A stretch of DNA of 64,000 bases, taken from assembly GCF_900109045.1 (NCBI RefSeq), contig NZ_FNYL01000014.1, forward strand, positions 62,001 through 126,000, given 5' to 3'. The position numbers were made by a program, and so were the translations under genes. Under the pieces are notes generated by a model that saw only the letters and a list, made by a program, of their open reading frames with translations, ran no database searches and had not been told where the DNA came from. Every line of letters starts with the position of its first letter. Positions within the stretch are counted from its first letter, which is position 1. Of the stretch, positions 26,693 to 37,000 are shown piece after piece. Source of the stretch: Dyadobacter sp. SG02 (lineage in GTDB: Bacteria; Bacteroidota; Bacteroidia; Cytophagales; Spirosomataceae).

Positions 26693-27736
26693 ATGAAAGC
26701 TACAACACATCCACTCATATACGCCTGCGTGTTCGCGACCGCGCTCCTGACCGCCGCGTGCAAGGAAGAAAAGAAACCGGAAAAGACCGACGACACGATC
26801 CCGGTAAAAGTCATCAGCTCCGCCGCATTGACGCAGGCCCAGGCTGTGGAAACATCGGGTTTGCTCGGTTCTGAAAATGAGGCAAGATTGTCATTCAAGA
26901 TCGGCGGCATTGTCAGGGATATTCTCGTAAAAGAAGGCGACAAAGTACGCAAAGGCCAGCTTTTGGCGACGCTGAATACCACCGAAATAGCTGCACAAAT
27001 GGCCCAGGCGGAGGAAAACTTCCTGAAAGCGCAACGCGATGCCCGTCGTGTCCAGAACCTGTACCGCGATAGCGTAGCCACGAAAGAGCAGTTGGAAAAC
27101 ACCCAGACAGCATTGATACTCGCTGAAAAACAGGTGGATATCGTCAGATTTAATTTATCTCAAACCAAAATATTCTCGACTGCCGACGGCGTCGTGATGC
27201 AGAAATTGCAGAATGCCGGCGAGCAAGTGCAGGGCGGAGCGCCCGTGCTCCACATCAGCAGCACCAGCAGCAGCGACTGGGTCGTAAAATGCGGCCTTAC
27301 CGACAAGGACTGGGCAAGGCTGAAAGGCGGCGAGAAAGCGGAAATCAACTTCGACGCCTATCCACAGACGTTTACAGGCAATGTAAAAACCCTCGCACAG
27401 GTGAGCGACCCGGTTTCCGGACTTTACCAGGCCGAAATCACACTCGATAAACCCGCTACCAAGCTCGCCAGCGGCCTTTTTGCCAAAGTGCACATTTATC
27501 CGAAAGAAAAGACCAGCATGGTTTCGATCCCCGTCGACGCATTGATCGAAGGCGAGAACGACAGTGCATTCGTGTTCGTGGCGGATGGGAACAAGGCGCA
27601 AAAGAAGCGCGTGAAGATCGCGTTTCTCGATGGAGATAAGGCATTCATCCTCGCGGGGATAGACGCAGGCGCGCGTGTCATACGCGAGGGTTCGGCTTAC
27701 CTGGCCGAAGGATCGGTGATTAAAGTCGTTCAGTAA
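26693..27736 (+). CDS. RND efflux periplasmic adaptor lipoprotein
   Basis: The protein has 347 residues from the ATG at 26693, which begins a lipoprotein signal with lipobox LTAAC; the longer frame from 26624 overlaps tolC without reason. Motifs follow the adaptor order: RLSFKIGGIVRDILVKEGDKV (first lipoyl half, start of quote), a helical hairpin at about 95-135, STADGVVMQKLQNAGEQV (second half) and a C-terminal barrel. It bridges the inner pump and TolC. It sits 21 bp before the pump gene. Confidence 0.9.
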   Translation: MKATTHPLIYACVFATALLTAACKEEKKPEKTDDTIPVKVISSAALTQAQAVETSGLLGSENEARLSFKIGGIVRDILVKEGDKVRKGQLLATLNTTEIAAQMAQAEENFLKAQRDARRVQNLYRDSVATKEQLENTQTALILAEKQVDIVRFNLSQTKIFSTADGVVMQKLQNAGEQVQGGAPVLHISSTSSSDWVVKCGLTDKDWARLKGGEKAEINFDAYPQTFTGNVKTLAQVSDPVSGLYQAEITLDKPATKLASGLFAKVHIYPKEKTSMVSIPVDALIEGENDSAFVFVADGNKAQKKRVKIAFLDGDKAFILAGIDAGARVIREGSAYLAEGSVIKVVQ

Positions 27737-27757
27737 CCCATTTTAACCGAAAAGACC

Positions 27758-30700
27758 ATGAAATTACCTGAATTCGCAGTCAAGAATTACCAGTTTACGC
27801 TGGTGATATTTCTGGGCGTGCTGGCGCTGGGGCTGTACTCGCTTTTCACCATGCCCCGCAGTGAGGACCCCGATATTCACCCGCCGCAGTTTACCGTGGT
27901 GGTGGTGTACCCAGGTGCCAATCCGAAAGATATGGAGCAGCTGGTGGTGGACCCCATGGAGAAGAAAATCAACGAACTCGACGATATGAAGCACGTGATC
28001 ACCGATATCCGCGACGGTCTCGCGGTCATGCAGGTGATTTACAAATACAGCTCCAATCCGGACGATAAATACCAGGAAATAGTCCGGGAGATCAACGCAT
28101 TGCGGTCGCAACTCCCGGCCGACATTGCCGACATCCGGATCAACAAGCAGATCCCATCTGACGTAAGCATTTACCAATACGCGCTCATCAGCGAAAACGC
28201 GACTTACACGCAGTTGAAGAAGTATTCGAAGGATTTTAAAGAGCGGCTGGAAAAGATCAAAACCCTTAAAAAAGTAGAATACTCGGGCATTCCCGAGCCT
28301 CAGGTGAAAGTGAGTCTGAATTTGCAAAAAATCGCGCAGCAGAAACTCACCCAGGACCAGATCGTGGGCGCATTGCAGAGCGAGGGCGTGAATATCCCCG
28401 GCGGGAGCATCAGCATGGCTACCAAAAAGCTGAATATTAAAACCAGCGGCAGCTACCGCACGCTCGATGAAGTGGCGAATACCGTCGTGTCACGGTCGAA
28501 TGGCAAGATCGTATATCTCAAAGACGTGGCCGACGTCAAAATGGGTTACGAGGACGAAACGCACATTACCCGCCTGAACGGCTTCCGGTGCAGCTTTGTG
28601 AATGTGAGCCAAAAAGAAGGCGAAAACATTATTGCCGTCCGCGACCAGGTGGAACCGGTTGTCGCGGCGTTTCAAAAAGATTTGCCTTCGAATATCGAAA
28701 TGATCAAAGTCTTCGATCAGGCGAGTAGCGTGGATACCCGCTTGTCGCATTTCGCCCGGGATTTTGGAATAGCCATATTGCTGGTACTGCTCACATTGCT
28801 GCCGCTGGGTACGCGGGCGTCGCTCGTGGTAATGATTTCCATCCCGCTTTCGCTGGCGATCGGGCTTACGATAATGAACTTGCTCGGGTACAATATCAAC
28901 CAGCTCAGCATTGTTGGGATGATCGTGGCGCTGGGTATCCTGGTGGATGACAGTATCGTGGTCGTCGAGAATATCGAGCGGTACTTGCGGATGGGCTATG
29001 GCAAGATCGAGGCGGCCATTAAGGCATCGTCGCAGATCGGATTGGCGGTTGTGGGGTGTACGATCTTGCTGATCTTCGCATTCCTTCCGCTCGTATTCCT
29101 GCCCGAGGGTGCGGGCGACTTTATCCGCAGCTTGCCGATGTCGGTAATTACGACGGTATTTGCCTCCATGCTCGTTTCGCTCACCGTGGTGCCGTTCCTG
29201 TCGAGCGTGATATTGAAACCTCATGCTTCGGAAGACGGAAACTGGTTGTTACGCGGTATGAAAAAAGGTATTCACAAAACTTACGGCAGCGTGCTCGACC
29301 GCGCATTGCATTGGCCTAAGACCACATTGGCGATCGCCGGTATGATATTCGTCGGCTCGCTGGCATTGGTACCGCTCATCGGCAACAGCCTTTTTCCGAA
29401 ATCGGAGAAGCCGATGTTCCTGATCGACATTGAAACACCGCAGGGTACCAACCTCAAAAAGACCAACGAGGTTGCGCGGTATGTGGAGGGTATTCTGAAA
29501 CAGGAACCGCTCATTACTTCCTTTTCGACCAATGTAGGCAAGGGTAACCCGCGGGTCTATTATAATGTAGTGCAACGGAATGAGAGCGAAAATTTTGCCG
29601 AGATTTTCGTGCAGGTGGAAGGACTTGAAACAGAAGAAAAGGTGGAGGTGATCGAAAAGTTGCGCAAAAAACTGGAACGTTACCCGGGTGCTGAGATCAA
29701 AGTAAAGGATTTCGAACAGGGACCATTGATCGAAGCACCGCTGGCTTACCGCATTTATGGCGAAAACCTGGAAGATCTTCGCAAAACCGCTTTCGGGGTC
29801 GCCGATTTGCTTACCAAAACAGAAGGTACCATTTATGTGAACAACCCGTTGCTGGTACAGCCGACCGATTTACGCATCAACATCAATAAGCAGAAAGCCG
29901 GAACGCTGGGCATTTCCTCGGCCGACATCGACCGTACGGTGCGGCTGGGGGCTGCCGGGCTCAATGTGGCCACCTTCCGCGAGGATGTGGGCAAGGCCGA
30001 TAGCTACAATATCAATGTATCGGTGCCGCGTCATGCAGCTATTCAGGATTACAGTGTTTTTGATAAACTGTATGTCACCTCCGCTACGGGTGCGAGCATT
30101 CCGTTGAAAAATATTGCGACCATTGAAATGGAGAGTTCGCCGAACCAGATCCGGCATTACGACAAGGACCGCTATGTGACCGTGTCCGCATTCACGAAGC
30201 CGGGCTATAATGTTCAGAAAATGAACGAGGACATTACCGCGAAGCTTAACCGGTTTAAATTCGAAAAAGATCAGCATTTCACGGTGGCCGGAGAAAAAGA
30301 AAGCCAGGAAGAAAGTTTCGGCGGACTGGGACTCATTATTTTGATCACCGTATTCGGTTTCCTCGGTGTATTGATACTGGAATTCAAAACCTTCAAAAGC
30401 ATTCTCATTGTACTCTCGGTCATTCCGCTGGGTATCGTGGGGGGGCTCGCAATGCTTTTCCTCACAGGCGAAACGCTCTCATTCACGGCCACGATCGGTT
30501 TCATCGCATTGGTGGGTATTGAAGTGAAAAATTCGCTTTTGGTGGTTGATTTTACGAACCAGCTTCGCGAACAAGGGAAGGGCATCGAAGAAGCCATTAT
30601 CGAAGCCGGCGAAATCCGTTTTGTACCGATATTGCTCACCTCGATGACGGCGATCGGCGGATTGCTGCCGCTGGTGATCGAATATAGCGCGCTGTATTCG

Positions 30701-30844
30701 CCGCTGGCACTGGTGCTGATCGGCGGGCTGATCAGCTCCACATTACTATCGCGCCTGGTGACGCCGGTGATGTACAAGCTGTTACCGCCGAAAGTGGAGC
30801 AACGGCAGGTGGTCGAAGAAGCCGAGCTGGAAGTAGTTTATTGA
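27758..30844 (+). CDS. RND multidrug efflux permease (AcrB-like)
   Basis: The protein has 1028 residues with 12 membrane helices and two big periplasmic domains. Helix 4 contains VALGILVDDSIVVVENIERY, with the Asp-Asp pair typical of drug-type (HAE) rather than metal-type RND pumps. The N-terminus, LPEFAVKNYQFTLVIF, fits the family. It exports hydrophobic compounds or drugs driven by protons. It is the last gene of the tetR-controlled operon; a GC-rich palindrome follows at 30869. Confidence 0.92.
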   Translation: MKLPEFAVKNYQFTLVIFLGVLALGLYSLFTMPRSEDPDIHPPQFTVVVVYPGANPKDMEQLVVDPMEKKINELDDMKHVITDIRDGLAVMQVIYKYSSNPDDKYQEIVREINALRSQLPADIADIRINKQIPSDVSIYQYALISENATYTQLKKYSKDFKERLEKIKTLKKVEYSGIPEPQVKVSLNLQKIAQQKLTQDQIVGALQSEGVNIPGGSISMATKKLNIKTSGSYRTLDEVANTVVSRSNGKIVYLKDVADVKMGYEDETHITRLNGFRCSFVNVSQKEGENIIAVRDQVEPVVAAFQKDLPSNIEMIKVFDQASSVDTRLSHFARDFGIAILLVLLTLLPLGTRASLVVMISIPLSLAIGLTIMNLLGYNINQLSIVGMIVALGILVDDSIVVVENIERYLRMGYGKIEAAIKASSQIGLAVVGCTILLIFAFLPLVFLPEGAGDFIRSLPMSVITTVFASMLVSLTVVPFLSSVILKPHASEDGNWLLRGMKKGIHKTYGSVLDRALHWPKTTLAIAGMIFVGSLALVPLIGNSLFPKSEKPMFLIDIETPQGTNLKKTNEVARYVEGILKQEPLITSFSTNVGKGNPRVYYNVVQRNESENFAEIFVQVEGLETEEKVEVIEKLRKKLERYPGAEIKVKDFEQGPLIEAPLAYRIYGENLEDLRKTAFGVADLLTKTEGTIYVNNPLLVQPTDLRININKQKAGTLGISSADIDRTVRLGAAGLNVATFREDVGKADSYNINVSVPRHAAIQDYSVFDKLYVTSATGASIPLKNIATIEMESSPNQIRHYDKDRYVTVSAFTKPGYNVQKMNEDITAKLNRFKFEKDQHFTVAGEKESQEESFGGLGLIILITVFGFLGVLILEFKTFKSILIVLSVIPLGIVGGLAMLFLTGETLSFTATIGFIALVGIEVKNSLLVVDFTNQLREQGKGIEEAIIEAGEIRFVPILLTSMTAIGGLLPLVIEYSALYSPLALVLIGGLISSTLLSRLVTPVMYKLLPPKVEQRQVVEEAELEVVY

Positions 30845-30868
30845 TAATTTGCGGAAAACAGGCGTATT

Positions 30869-30942
30869 GTTACGCAGAAGCGGCCCGGCGGCCCGGCGAC
30901 CGGCGACCCGGCGGCCGGCGACCCGGGCCGCTTCTGCGTGAC
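30869..30942. repeat. GC-rich inverted repeat with tandem core
   Basis: Arms 30869-30888 and 30923-30942 are complementary over 20 bp with one mismatch. The 34-nt loop is built from short GGCGACCCGGCGGCC-type repeats. It lies just after the RND gene and just before the convergent gene at 30948, so it may serve as a terminator. Confidence 0.8.
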
Positions 30943-30947
30943 AGCAC

Positions 30948-31328
30948 TCACAAATTGACGAGCACCCGCTTGCCGGAATTGTTTCGGTTGACACCCGAGC
31001 GCGTTACCTTATTGAGTGCCCGGCCAATACCTTTTGTGAAGCCTTCCCCGATTTCCGCATAGGCCAGGTCCGTGTTTTCGACGATCAGTTTATGCGCGAA
31101 TTCGTCGTAGCTCCATTTCATATTGACCATTTTCCCGTCGTTGGTGGAGGTTTTTGCCGTGGTGGCGTCGGCATTGGGATGGGTGGCCGCGCTTACGCCG
31201 GTGTGCAATTTCCAGAGGATGATGGCGGCCACGACGGCCGCGACGAAAATGGCTTGTCGTTGCCCCTTGTGATTTTGGAGCCGGGCGAATACCGCTGAGG
31301 TTGCGTTGGTGGTAGATTTTAAGAGCAT
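30948..31328 (-). CDS. small single-helix membrane protein, unknown function
   Basis: The protein has 126 residues from the ATG at 31326-31328. One hydrophobic segment (about residues 25-42, IFVAAVVAAIILWKL) follows a basic N-terminus, so the C-terminal part should be periplasmic. The C-terminal half has a short domain with YDEFAHKLIVENTDLAYAEI and a basic tail. No family recognised. The longer frame to 31550 overlaps the LytTR gene end and is less likely. Confidence 0.55.
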   Translation of the reverse strand: MLLKSTTNATSAVFARLQNHKGQRQAIFVAAVVAAIILWKLHTGVSAATHPNADATTAKTSTNDGKMVNMKWSYDEFAHKLIVENTDLAYAEIGEGFTKGIGRALNKVTRSGVNRNNSGKRVLVNL

Positions 31329-31495
31329 GGCTAACGGATTTAAATGCAATTGAATGTTTGCACCCGCGCAGGGGCGGAAGCTATTTTGTCTGACAAATTT
31401 GTACCGTAAATCGTTGAAATGGGTACGGAAAATGTCTGACATGGACTTTTTATTATTTAAAGCGTGCATTTCAAAAGGTGAACCGTATCCGGTGG

Positions 31496-32269
31496 TTACC
31501 CCATTTTGGTGACAAACGCCTTGATATTGTCGCGGTAACCACGGGTCCATTTCACTTTTTCACCGGTGGATAAATGAATGATGTACTCGCCATTGAAATA
31601 GGTTTCGAGCTCGGAAATGAAATTCATGTTCACGATGTTCGAACGGCCCACGCGGATCATCACCGACGGGTCTAGACGGCTTTCGAGGCTGCTCAGGCTT
31701 TCGTACACCGTGTAAACCTTCTTTTGCGCGGTATAAACGGATATGTAGTTGCCGTCCGCCGAGAAATGCGTGATATCGTCCGTTTTGACCAGGTACATTT
31801 TCCCCGCTTCCTTCACCAGCAGTCGTTGTAAATAATTTTCCTCCTTTTCCTTCTGGTCGCGCAAGAGGCTGTTGACCAGCTCTTCGATCCGCGGCTGCGA
31901 CTTCTGGCTAAGCCGTTCCTTCAATCGTCCGAGCGATTGGTGGAATCGGATCTCGTCGAATGGTTTGAGCAAATAATCGATCGCATTCACCTCGAATGCC
32001 CGCAATGCGTACTGATCGAATGCGGTCGTAAAGACGACGAATGGCTGGTGATGCGGCCACACTTCGCGCAGTACCTCGAAACCGTCGAGTTCCGGCATTT
32101 GGATGTCGAGAAAAATCACATCGGGCCGGTGCTGCAATATTTTTACCACCGCCTCGGAGCCATTGGCGGCTTCGTCGGTGATTTCAATAGAATGGTCATG
32201 CTGTACAAATGTCCTGATTACGTCCCTGGCCAGCACTTCATCATCGATGATCAGGCAGCGGTGTTTCAT
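31496..32269 (-). CDS. LytTR-family response regulator
   Basis: The protein has 257 residues. The receiver domain (1-120) has the acidic pair DDE at 9-11, the phospho-acceptor Asp in VIFLDIQMPELDG, and the conserved Lys in YLLKPFDE. The LytTR DNA-binding domain covers about 150-255, with RVGRSNIVNMNFI. It is activated by the histidine kinase encoded 54 bp upstream. Targets of LytTR proteins in Bacteroidota vary and none is evident here. Confidence 0.92.
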   Translation of the reverse strand: MKHRCLIIDDEVLARDVIRTFVQHDHSIEITDEAANGSEAVVKILQHRPDVIFLDIQMPELDGFEVLREVWPHHQPFVVFTTAFDQYALRAFEVNAIDYLLKPFDEIRFHQSLGRLKERLSQKSQPRIEELVNSLLRDQKEKEENYLQRLLVKEAGKMYLVKTDDITHFSADGNYISVYTAQKKVYTVYESLSSLESRLDPSVMIRVGRSNIVNMNFISELETYFNGEYIIHLSTGEKVKWTRGYRDNIKAFVTKMG

Positions 32270-32323
32270 GGTTTTTCGGGGTTATTGGTGTTTGTTGGGT
32301 TGATGGTCCATCGTCCATTTCTT

Positions 32324-33469
32324 CTATCGCCCGTCAAAATGCAGCGTTACGGACGTACCGCCGGAACCCGGTTGCTCAAATTCGAGCCGGGCGTTGGTTC
32401 CGTACGCCTGTTGCAGCCGCAGCGACGTATTTTGCAATCCCAGCCCCATACCTTTCGAAGCTTTCCGTGACGCAGCGCCGAGGCCGTTGTCGAAAACCGT
32501 CACCTGCATGCCCGTCGCGCTCACGGTGCTCGTGATGCGTATGAGCGCGTTGGTGGTCATATCGGAAATGCCGTGGGTAATGGAGTTTTCGACGATCGGT
32601 TGCAGGATGAGCTGGGGAACCGGGTAAAGTTCCGAGGCCGGATCGATGTGGTATTCGACTTTCAAACGGTCCTGGAAACGGATTTGTTGGATGTCGAGGT
32701 ATTGCCGGGTAAGTTTGAGCTCTTCTTGTAAGGGAATGAAATCGGCCGACTGGTTCACAAGCACCGCCCGCAACAGGTCGCTGAGGGTCGTAATCATCAG
32801 CGTCGCTTTCCGGATGTCGTTTTTGACCATCAGACTCACGACACTGTGCAGCGTATTGAAAAGAAAATGCGGGTTGAGTTGCATTTTGAGCGATTGCAGC
32901 TGTGCGTTTGCAAGTTGTCCGCGAAGTTGCTCGTTGTTCAGCTCGGTTTCGAAATGCTGCTGTTTGAGTTCCTGATAACGGTAAATGTAGGATACTTTAT
33001 TAAAACCCACCACCAGCAGCAGATATTGACCAAAACTGGCAGTATAGGCAATGAAAAAGGAGAACAGGTAGTTTTCCAACGGCACGGATTTGCCTACTGC
33101 GCGGTACATCAGCGGATTGGTAATATAATAGTGTAATATATTAATGAAAATGTTCAGAAAAGTGACGATCGCCAGGTGCACGAGGATCGGTTTGAGAATC
33201 GAACTCTGCCGGACCTTGAACGCGATCGGGACCTTGATAGATGCGTACAATACCAGCGGACTGGTAGACCACCAGAAGAGGCCGTCGAGCAACCACACGA
33301 ACATCTCGTGCGGCTGCATTACCACTCCTTCTTTCAAAAGCCACAGCATCATAAGCTGACCGAACGTTATTACCGCGAAAATGCTCCAATAGCAGAAGGA
33401 ATACCACCAGAACTGCCTGACCGTGAGCGGCAGCCCGGATTGTTCCAGCATACGTTTGATAAATGTCAT
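32324..33469 (-). CDS. LytS-like sensor histidine kinase
   Basis: The protein has 381 residues from the ATG at 33467-33469; the frame upstream of it begins with a TTG. Four hydrophobic segments occupy about residues 17-170. The cytoplasmic part starts with a coiled coil and has the His_kinase motif LKMQLNPHFLFNTLHSVV with the phospho-His, then the ATPase N-box LILQPIVENSITHGI and a Gly-rich GLGLQNT box. It passes phosphate to the LytTR regulator next to it. The signal is unknown. Confidence 0.9.
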   Translation of the reverse strand: MTFIKRMLEQSGLPLTVRQFWWYSFCYWSIFAVITFGQLMMLWLLKEGVVMQPHEMFVWLLDGLFWWSTSPLVLYASIKVPIAFKVRQSSILKPILVHLAIVTFLNIFINILHYYITNPLMYRAVGKSVPLENYLFSFFIAYTASFGQYLLLVVGFNKVSYIYRYQELKQQHFETELNNEQLRGQLANAQLQSLKMQLNPHFLFNTLHSVVSLMVKNDIRKATLMITTLSDLLRAVLVNQSADFIPLQEELKLTRQYLDIQQIRFQDRLKVEYHIDPASELYPVPQLILQPIVENSITHGISDMTTNALIRITSTVSATGMQVTVFDNGLGAASRKASKGMGLGLQNTSLRLQQAYGTNARLEFEQPGSGGTSVTLHFDGR

Positions 33470-33668
33470 GACAGGATGGATGATCGGAAACCATAAGGAG
33501 GATTTCAGGCCAAATCTAACGTCCAAAAACGATGAAGTAACTCATTATTTACGCAAACCGGGCGAACCATTATTTGAAATACAGCCTGGCCCTTCAATGC
33601 GTTAAAACCACTCAAAAGATGATATGTGTTTATTTTTAGAAAAAATGTAAAAATATTTGCTTCTAAAT

Positions 33669-33699
33669 TTTGTTGTTTAATCGATTAAATCTACATTTG
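33669..33699 (+). promoter_or_regulatory. SusC promoter with internal LacI-type operator
   Basis: TTTG (33669-33672), a 19-bp spacer and TACATTTG (33692-33699) match the Bacteroidetes promoter consensus exactly. The spacer contains the perfect palindrome TTTAATCGATTAAA (33676-33689) with a central CG, as in LacI-family operators. The lacI gene at 40167 is the obvious regulator. The leader to the susC ATG at 34090 would be about 380 nt. Confidence 0.75.
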
Positions 33700-33832
33700 G
33701 TCACAATATTTCCTTGCTGATTTCCTCCTCCGGCCCGATAAAGTCCCGGTAAGCCGTTTTTAAGTACCCGATACCATCACAGAGCAACCTGACTAAGACA
33801 TTTCAATGCAACATTTAGCTTTGATAGAATGC

Positions 33833-33844
33833 TTAATCGTTTAA
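33833..33844. promoter_or_regulatory. second LacI-like half-perfect operator
   Basis: TTAATCGTTTAA differs from the palindrome at 33676 in one symmetric pair and lies 156 bp downstream, inside the leader. Two sites at this distance would suit DNA looping by a tetramer or a roadblock to transcription. The match is weaker than the first. Confidence 0.5.
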
Positions 33845-34089
33845 ATTAAAAATAGATAATTAAACATAGCCGGTATTCGGTGCCGCCAGGACATTTACCG
33901 CTTCCGACGTTGACCGTTGGATAGCGGAGCAGGGTTTTTGTGGCTGCGTATATGTATAATCGTTCGGCCTCTGAGGCCGTGCACAGTGTTTTTTTGCCCT
34001 TATTATTCTTCGCCCTCGTGTCCGTAAGCGATTACGGTTATTGTGTACGTTTTGCATTGCCCTATTCACCCTGACCCAATTAAGAAGTG

Positions 34090-37000
34090 ATGAAGAAATG
34101 TTTTACGATCATCGTGCTGCTCGCCATGCTTTGCGGTAGCGCGGTTTTTGCCCAGACCGGCCGAATCAGCGGCACCGTTACCGGCGAAAATAAGGAACCA
34201 TTACCCGGCGTAAATATCCTGATCAGCGGCTCCTCGCAAGGTACCGTTACCGACTCGGAAGGTAAATATGCCCTCGACGCCCCGGCCAATGCGACGCTTG
34301 TTTTCTCTTTTATAGGTTATGTGAGCCAGACTATCGCGGCAGGCGCGCGGTCGGCGATCGATGTGCAGCTGACGCAAGAATCGAAGAACCTGACGGAGGT
34401 GGTGGTAACGGCCCTGGGTATCAAACGCGAGGCCAAAACACTGGGCTATGCCACGGCGACGGTCAATGCAGACCAGATTTCTACCAACCGTACGCCCAAC
34501 GTTGTCAGCTCTTTACAGGGTAAAATGGCGGGTGTGAATATCTCGTCGTTATCGACAGGCCCCGGTGGAACGGCGAAGATCCGTATCCGCGGGCAGTCGT
34601 CGTTTGCAGGCCAGAACAACCCGCTCATTGTCGTGAACGGTGTACCGATCGATAATTCCAATTTCGCCGGTGGCGGCGATTATGCGCAACGTTCGGCCAA
34701 CAATTCCGATGGCGGCGATGGTTTGTCGAGCATCAACCCGGACGATATCGAGTCGATGACCGTGCTCAAAGGCGCCACGGCCGCGGCACTTTACGGCTCG
34801 CGTGCGAAGGACGGCGTGGTGATGATCACCACCAAAACCCGCGGGACCGGCAAAGGCATCGGCCTGGATTACAATATCAACTTTACGACCGATACGCCGC
34901 TGGATTTCACTGATTTTCAATACGAATACGGCCAGGGCGAGGGTGGCAAACGGCCCACGTCAGCCAATCCGACATCGGGTGTGTGGAGCTTCGGGGAGAA
35001 GTTCGAGCCCGGCATGACGCAAACGCTTTTCGACAATGAAATCTGGCCCTACGAGCCTGTCCGCGGGCGCGTGAAGCAATTTTACCGCACCGGAACGAAT
35101 ATGACCAACACCATTACCGTATCCAATAATGGCCCGAATGGTGGTTTCAGCTTGTCGCTGGCCAACAGCGATAACCGCGGGATCGTCGAGAATAACAAAT
35201 TCAACCGGAAAGTAGTGAACCTGGGTTTTACACAGAATATTTCGAAACGGCTGACGGCTTTTGGTAATGTCAATTATTCGAAAGAAAAGAATACCAATCC
35301 GCCGCAGATCGATGCCCAGGATTTTGCAACTTCTACGGTGATTTTTACGCTTGCCAATTCCATGCCTTTCGACGCATTGAAACAAAACCAGACCATGCCG
35401 AACGGCGACGAGTTTGTGTTCTCGCGGTTTTTGGTGAGAAATAATCCTTACTATTCGCTCAGTCACCATTTCGAGAACATTTCCCGCGACCGCCTTTTTG
35501 GGAATGTGGCATTGAAATACCAGTTTACCGACTGGCTCTATCTGCAAGTTCGCGCCGCGCAGGACTTCTACGTGCGCAACCAGGATTATAACATACCGAA
35601 CGGCTACGCACCCATCGCCAAAGCGCCGACGGGTTACGTAAATGGCTCATTTACACAAGACATTCGCCGCAATACCGAGCGTAACCTGGACTTTATTCTG
35701 GGAGGTAATCACAATTTCGGCAACATCGGCCTGGACGTGACCCTCGGTGGCAACCAGCGCTACGCCCGGATGGATTACAACAGTGTGACTGTGCAGGACT
35801 TCATTCAGCCCGACCTTTACACGGTTATGAACGGACGTGTTAAAAACCCGCTTTACCAGCTTTCGGAGAAGAAAATCAACTCCCTTTACGGCGCGGCGAC
35901 TATTTCGTGGAAAGAATTCCTTTACTTGAACGTAACCGCCCGAAACGACTGGTTCTCAACGCTCGCACCGCAGAACCGCAGCATCCTTTATCCATCGGTA
36001 ACGGGTAGCTTCATCTTCTCGCAAGCCTTCCCGAACCTGCCGTCCTGGATCACCTTCGGCAAGTTGCGTGCGGCCTACGCGCAGGTCGGTTCCGACAATG
36101 TGAACCCGTATTCGAATGCATTGTATTACGCGGTGGATAACAACTCGTTCCCTAACCCGACGGGCCAGCTGGTGCCGGTGGGTGGTATCAATGCGTCGAC
36201 GGTGCCTAACAAGAATTTACGCCCGTTGCGTATTAAGGAAGCCGAGGCCGGTCTGGAAATGAAGTTGTTCAACAATCTGCTCGGTTTTGATTTAACATAC
36301 TATCACAAAACGACTGATGATCAGATCCTTGCGGCGCAGATTTCCGACGCGTCTTCCTACACCGCGCAGTTGATCAACGTCGGCCGCAGCATGAACCAGG
36401 GGATCGAGCTGTTGCTCACCGGCTCACCCGTGAAAACGAAAGATTTTACCTGGGATGTGAGTTTCAACGTGTCCTATAACACTTCGAAAGTGCTGAAACT
36501 CGGTCTGGCTGAGAAAGATACGGTGATTACCGTAGGCGGCGGCGGTGGCCGGACGCTCAATATGGTGGTCGGCAAGCCGTTGGGCCAGCTCTACACGTTC
36601 ATGTACGCGCGGGATGCGCAGGGACGGCAGGTGTTCGATAAAAACAGTGGTATGCCTTTGAGAAACAATACTTTAAGGAACGTAGGCAATGCATTGCCCA
36701 GGTATTTTGGGGGTATTACCAATACTTTCAATTACAAAGGCATTATGCTCTCGGCGCTGGTGGATTTCAAACTCGGGCATAAGATGATTACCGGACGGAA
36801 TATCAACTATTTGCGCCACGGATTGTCGAAACGCACATTACCCGGCCGGGCCGAAGGCTTTGTGATCGGAAATGGGGTGAACCCGGATGGCGAGGTGAAT
36901 CAGACGAAGGCTGCGGTGCAGCCCTTCTACGAGTCGGTCAACCCACTGGGAGTCAATGAAGATTTTGTTCAGAATGCGGGTTTCTGGAAGTTGCGCCAGC

